From RUG11690 sp045616665 (GTDB lineage: Bacteria > Bacteroidota > Bacteroidia > Bacteroidales > WCHB1-69): a stretch of 15,463 nt of DNA. The notes below the pieces were generated by a model. The model worked only from the letters and a program-made list of their open reading frames with translations. It was not told the DNA's origin and made no database searches. The position numbers and the translations under genes were made by a program. Where the stretch lies: positions 1 to 15,463 of the forward strand of contig JAZLHE010000112.1 in the NCBI GenBank assembly GCA_045616665.1, in the 5' to 3' direction. How positions within the stretch are numbered: position 1 is the stretch's first letter; every line of letters starts with the position of its first letter. Positions 12,737 through 15,463 of this stretch are shown here, in pieces.

Positions 12737-14962
12737 CTACAAATTTTCCAAAATATAATTCGTCAATTTGGTATAAAGATGAGCCCTGGTATTTCCACCC
12801 ATAATAAAATGGTTTTTATTGGGATAGAAGAACTGGTCGTACTGTTTTCCCGCCATATTCAACGCCGTCACCAGGTCCATCGCATTCTGAAAATGAACAT
12901 TGTCGTCGGCAGTGCCGTGAATGAGCAAATATTTGGTATTCAAATCCTTGGCAAAGGTAATAGGAGAATTTTGGTCGTAGCCGTCGGGATTTTCCTGAGG
13001 AGTTTGCAAGAAGCGCTCGGTATAGATGTTGTCGTAATAGCGCCAATTGGTAACAGGAGCCACAGATATAGCCATTTTGAAGGTTGTTCCGCTTTTGAAA
13101 GCTGACAAGGCAGACAGGTAACCGCCGAAACTCCATCCCCAAATACCAACGCGATTCGCATCTACATACGGCAAGTTCTTGAGGTAATGGGCAGTAGCAA
13201 TTTGGTCGATGGCTTCGTAATGTCCCATATTTTTATAGACGCATTTGCGAAATTCGTCGCCACGGGCGTTTGTGCCTCTGCCATCCACGCAAACCACGAT
13301 ATAGCCCTTTTGAGTCAGCATTTGATACCAGGCGAAATCCTGGGCACGAGAATAGGCGTTATCCACTTCCTGCGAAGCCGGACCGCCATACACATACATC
13401 AGGACGGGATACTTCTTATTGGCATCAAAATTGAGCGGTTTGAGCATCCAGCCGTTTAAGCTGATGCCTTCTTCCGTCGTAAAGGAAAACAGTTCCTTCT
13501 TTGAAAACCCATAGTCCTGCATACGCTGTTTCAGTTTGGCGTTGTCTTCCAACACGCGCAACTGCTTGCCGTCGGATTTATGAATGGTATAAACGGAAGG
13601 AGTTTGGCTATTGGAATACACATTGCGATAATAATGCGCGTTGGAGCTGAACGAAACGCTGTTCCAGCCATCGCCGGAAGTGAGCATTTTCTTCTTTTTC
13701 CCATCAAAATTGACGACATACAAATCACGATTCAGCACGTGCGACTCATTGGACAGATAATAAACCAATTTTGCTTTTTGATCGACAGCGGCGATGGACG
13801 CCACTTCCCACTGGCCTTGCGTCAGCTGCGTGATCTTTCCGCCAAATTCCACTTTGTAAATATGATTGTAACCATCTCTTTCCGAAGTCACCATCATCGT
13901 TTTATTATCATCCAAGAAATAATAATCATCGGTAATCTCAAGCCAGCATTTATTGTCATCCGAAAAGACCACGTCCATTTGTTTCGTCAGGGTGTTATAA
14001 CGGACAAAATCAAGATGACTCTGATGGCGGTTCATCTTCAGCGTAATCAGGTCGATACTGTTGGGAAGCCAATAAATACGAGGATAATAGCCGTCAAAAT
14101 TCTTATCGAAATCCAGGCGGGTGGTTTGAAGGGTGCTCAAGTCGTAAATCATCACATCCACCACCGAATTGTCTTCGCCGGCCTTTGGATATTTATATCG
14201 GTATTCGTCGGGATAGAGTTTGCCCCACATCACCATTGAAAATTCCTTCACTTTACTTTCGTCGAAACGCAAAAAGGCGATTTTTGTACCGTCGGGAGAC
14301 CAGGCAAAATACTGAGCTTGACTCAATTCCTCTTCATACACCCAATCGGCCATACCGTTCAGCACAGCGTTTCTTTTTCCATCGAAAGTGATTTGGGTTT
14401 CCTTTTGAGAATTTAAATCCACCACAAAGATATTGTTATCGCGGACAAAAGCGACCTTGCTTCCATCGTTGGAAAAAGTCGCAAAACTCTGCTTGGATTT
14501 AGTCATATCCGTCAGGGGAAAAATCTTGCTGGCGGCTTTGTCATAGACGTAATAATACGCTTTGGTTGACCGGCGATAGATTTCTTCCTGCTGCACGGCC
14601 AGAAGGATTTTCTGCTCAGCATTGTCAAAAGAATAATCATCAATATCCTCTAATCTCAATTTTTGATCTGACCAGGCTGGAATATTGAGCGTGGGCAGAA
14701 CCACTTCTGTCATTTCACCCTTTTCAAAACTATATTTCATAATACCCGCCAAGCCGATAACACTATATTCGTTACCATTGGGCACGGGATTATAGCCAGG
14801 AACATTTTTGGGATAAAAGAGGTACTTGTTCCAAATATCTTCGACCGTGATTTGTTTTTGGGCATTCAGCACAAAAGGGACGATTATCAAGAAAAAACAA
14901 AATATTTTTTTCAATAGAGACAGACTAACTTTTTGGTCAAGACAACGATTATTCATATTCAT
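12737..14962 (-). CDS. Dipeptidyl peptidase IV (S9B serine peptidase)
   Basis: About 741 residues from the ATG at 14962; other in-frame ATGs are at 14974 and 14956. A TTG at 15025 is open but lies upstream of the -7 box at 14984-14991, so it is unlikely to be the start. The signal peptide ends NAQ (about 35). The beta-propeller domain follows, with DWVYEEE (207-212), the double-Glu motif that holds the free N-terminus of substrates and marks true DPP IV. The alpha/beta-hydrolase domain has GWSFGGY (Ser611), GTADDNVHF (683-691, catalytic Asp) and NKNHF (His718). The enzyme removes X-Pro or X-Ala dipeptides, here probably in the periplasm for peptide feeding. A secreted C10 protease in the same window could supply peptides; that link is inferred. 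Confidence 0.95.
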   Translation of the reverse strand: MNMNNRCLDQKVSLSLLKKIFCFFLIIVPFVLNAQKQITVEDIWNKYLFYPKNVPGYNPVPNGNEYSVIGLAGIMKYSFEKGEMTEVVLPTLNIPAWSDQKLRLEDIDDYSFDNAEQKILLAVQQEEIYRRSTKAYYYVYDKAASKIFPLTDMTKSKQSFATFSNDGSKVAFVRDNNIFVVDLNSQKETQITFDGKRNAVLNGMADWVYEEELSQAQYFAWSPDGTKIAFLRFDESKVKEFSMVMWGKLYPDEYRYKYPKAGEDNSVVDVMIYDLSTLQTTRLDFDKNFDGYYPRIYWLPNSIDLITLKMNRHQSHLDFVRYNTLTKQMDVVFSDDNKCWLEITDDYYFLDDNKTMMVTSERDGYNHIYKVEFGGKITQLTQGQWEVASIAAVDQKAKLVYYLSNESHVLNRDLYVVNFDGKKKKMLTSGDGWNSVSFSSNAHYYRNVYSNSQTPSVYTIHKSDGKQLRVLEDNAKLKQRMQDYGFSKKELFSFTTEEGISLNGWMLKPLNFDANKKYPVLMYVYGGPASQEVDNAYSRAQDFAWYQMLTQKGYIVVCVDGRGTNARGDEFRKCVYKNMGHYEAIDQIATAHYLKNLPYVDANRVGIWGWSFGGYLSALSAFKSGTTFKMAISVAPVTNWRYYDNIYTERFLQTPQENPDGYDQNSPITFAKDLNTKYLLIHGTADDNVHFQNAMDLVTALNMAGKQYDQFFYPNKNHFIMGGNTRAHLYTKLTNYILENL

Positions 14963-14983
14963 ATTACAAATCATTTTGATTTG

Positions 14984-14991
14984 CAAAGATA
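14984..14991 (-). promoter_or_regulatory. -7 promoter box for DPP IV and gmk
   Basis: The minus strand reads TATCTTTG, a perfect TAnnTTTG box. It places transcription start near 14977, leaving a short leader before the ATG codons at 14962 and 14956; this is the main reason for rejecting the TTG at 15025. No clear -33 TTTG was seen. Confidence 0.6.
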
Positions 14992-15029
14992 CGAAAAAAC
15001 GGGACACATTTATATATAGATTCAACCTG

Positions 15030-15037
15030 CAAAGTTA
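15030..15037 (-). promoter_or_regulatory. Second possible -7 box upstream of DPP IV
   Basis: The minus strand reads TAACTTTG, a second match to TAnnTTTG, 46 bp upstream of the first. Tandem promoters would be plausible; transcription from here would also include the TTG at 15025. Confidence 0.35.
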
Positions 15038-15075
15038 TAAAAAAAACGAGGCACATTGGAAAATTAGAGAATTAC

Positions 15076-15463
15076 TTAGTATTCCTTCCTCTCTTTCGGT
15101 TCTACCAGGTCGAACATATCCTCGCCGTTGGCATGCAGCACAAACATCCCCTTCTTGCTGGCATAAACGTCGGAATTTTCATCATACTTGAGGGCGGCCA
15201 CGGCGGGATAGACCGTATAGCTGGAGAAAGGGTGAAACGTCTCCTTAAAGTGCTCCATCTGTTGGAGAAAGTGGTCGATATATTCCTTTTTGCAGGTGGT
15301 CTTGACCTCAACGGCCACGGCAACGGTGGTGTTGCACAAGATCACGTCTATTTCCATTTCGTTGCAGAAATACTTTCCCTTTCGGGGACCGTTGTAAACC
15401 TGCGTGATGCCGATTCCCAGATCGGAAAACAGCTTGAGGCAGGCCGGTTTCGCCAAGGCTTCG
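15076..15463 (-). CDS. C-terminal part of a PD-(D/E)XK nuclease-like (DUF3782-type) protein, partial
   Basis: The reading frame is open to the window edge (128 residues visible), so the N-terminus is missing; a TTG at 15456 is just an internal Leu codon. The visible part has EMEIDVILCNTTVAVAVEVK followed by HFLQQMEHFKE. Here the ID-(x)n-EVK arrangement is the metal-binding core of PD-(D/E)XK nucleases, and the text resembles the DUF3782 family of small nuclease-like proteins often found in many copies in Bacteroidota and cyanobacteria (from memory). It ends in a charged KERKEY. Its activity is unproven; it may be a stand-alone or mobile-element-derived gene. Confidence 0.75.
   Translation of the reverse strand, partial: EALAKPACLKLFSDLGIGITQVYNGPRKGKYFCNEMEIDVILCNTTVAVAVEVKTTCKKEYIDHFLQQMEHFKETFHPFSSYTVYPAVAALKYDENSDVYASKKGMFVLHANGEDMFDLVEPKERKEY

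Noticed and set aside
14984..15025. TTG start at 15025 for DPP IV (762 residues)
   Set aside because: It lies upstream of a perfect -7 box and puts 21 extra residues before a normal signal peptide; ATG codons at 14974, 14962 and 14956 are better.

Overview
The window looks like a chromosomal segment of a Bacteroidota bacterium, most likely Bacteroidales. The signs are TAnnTTTG-type -7 boxes, start sites without Shine-Dalgarno sequences, a MurA with Asp in place of the catalytic Cys, a PPi-type phosphofructokinase, a C10 (streptopain-like) peptidase, a periplasmic DPP IV, a DUF4197 lipoprotein and a giant Fib_succ_major (FISUMP) repeat protein. No rRNA, tRNA, CRISPR array or intact insertion sequence is visible.

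Layout. (1) 1-66: 5' end of a minus-strand gene that leaves the window. (2) 247-4116, plus strand: a 1289-residue exported protein with four FISUMP domains separated by FN3-like modules. (3) 4117-4601: no gene; REP-like and GC-rich repeats, then a 28-unit 7-bp tandem array that runs into the stop codon of the next gene. (4) 11500-4602, minus strand: eight tightly packed genes, in transcription order DUF4197 lipoprotein, phosphofructokinase, C10 peptidase, murA, mlaE, mlaF, cvpA and a DUF721 gene, with gaps of 2-29 bp or overlaps and one good promoter at the head. (5) 11501-12124: no gene; a cluster of short perfect hairpins. (6) 14962-12125, minus strand: DPP IV followed by gmk. (7) 15076-15463, minus strand: the C-terminal part of a PD-(D/E)XK-like protein that runs off the window.

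Main discovery. The last three FISUMP domains each end in a gap-free 47-codon segment (1972-2112, 2953-3093, 3940-4080). In the last 27 codons, 18 codons differ among the three copies, yet the third base is identical in all 27. The variable codons are almost all NNC or NNT, and columns that end in T keep T while the residue changes (N/F/D, Y/N/D). All 28 variable bases lie in first or second codon positions. This is the footprint expected of adenine mutagenesis of AAY codons by a diversity-generating retroelement (DGR). By contrast, the 429 bp joining two of these segments differs at only 9 positions. No reverse transcriptase or template repeat is in the window, so I infer that one polypeptide carries three variable regions served by a DGR elsewhere in the genome.

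The minus-strand block mixes envelope functions (MurA, the MlaEF lipid transporter, a CvpA-like membrane protein, a lipoprotein, a secreted protease) with central metabolism (phosphofructokinase). The adjacent unit pairs a periplasmic dipeptidyl peptidase with guanylate kinase.
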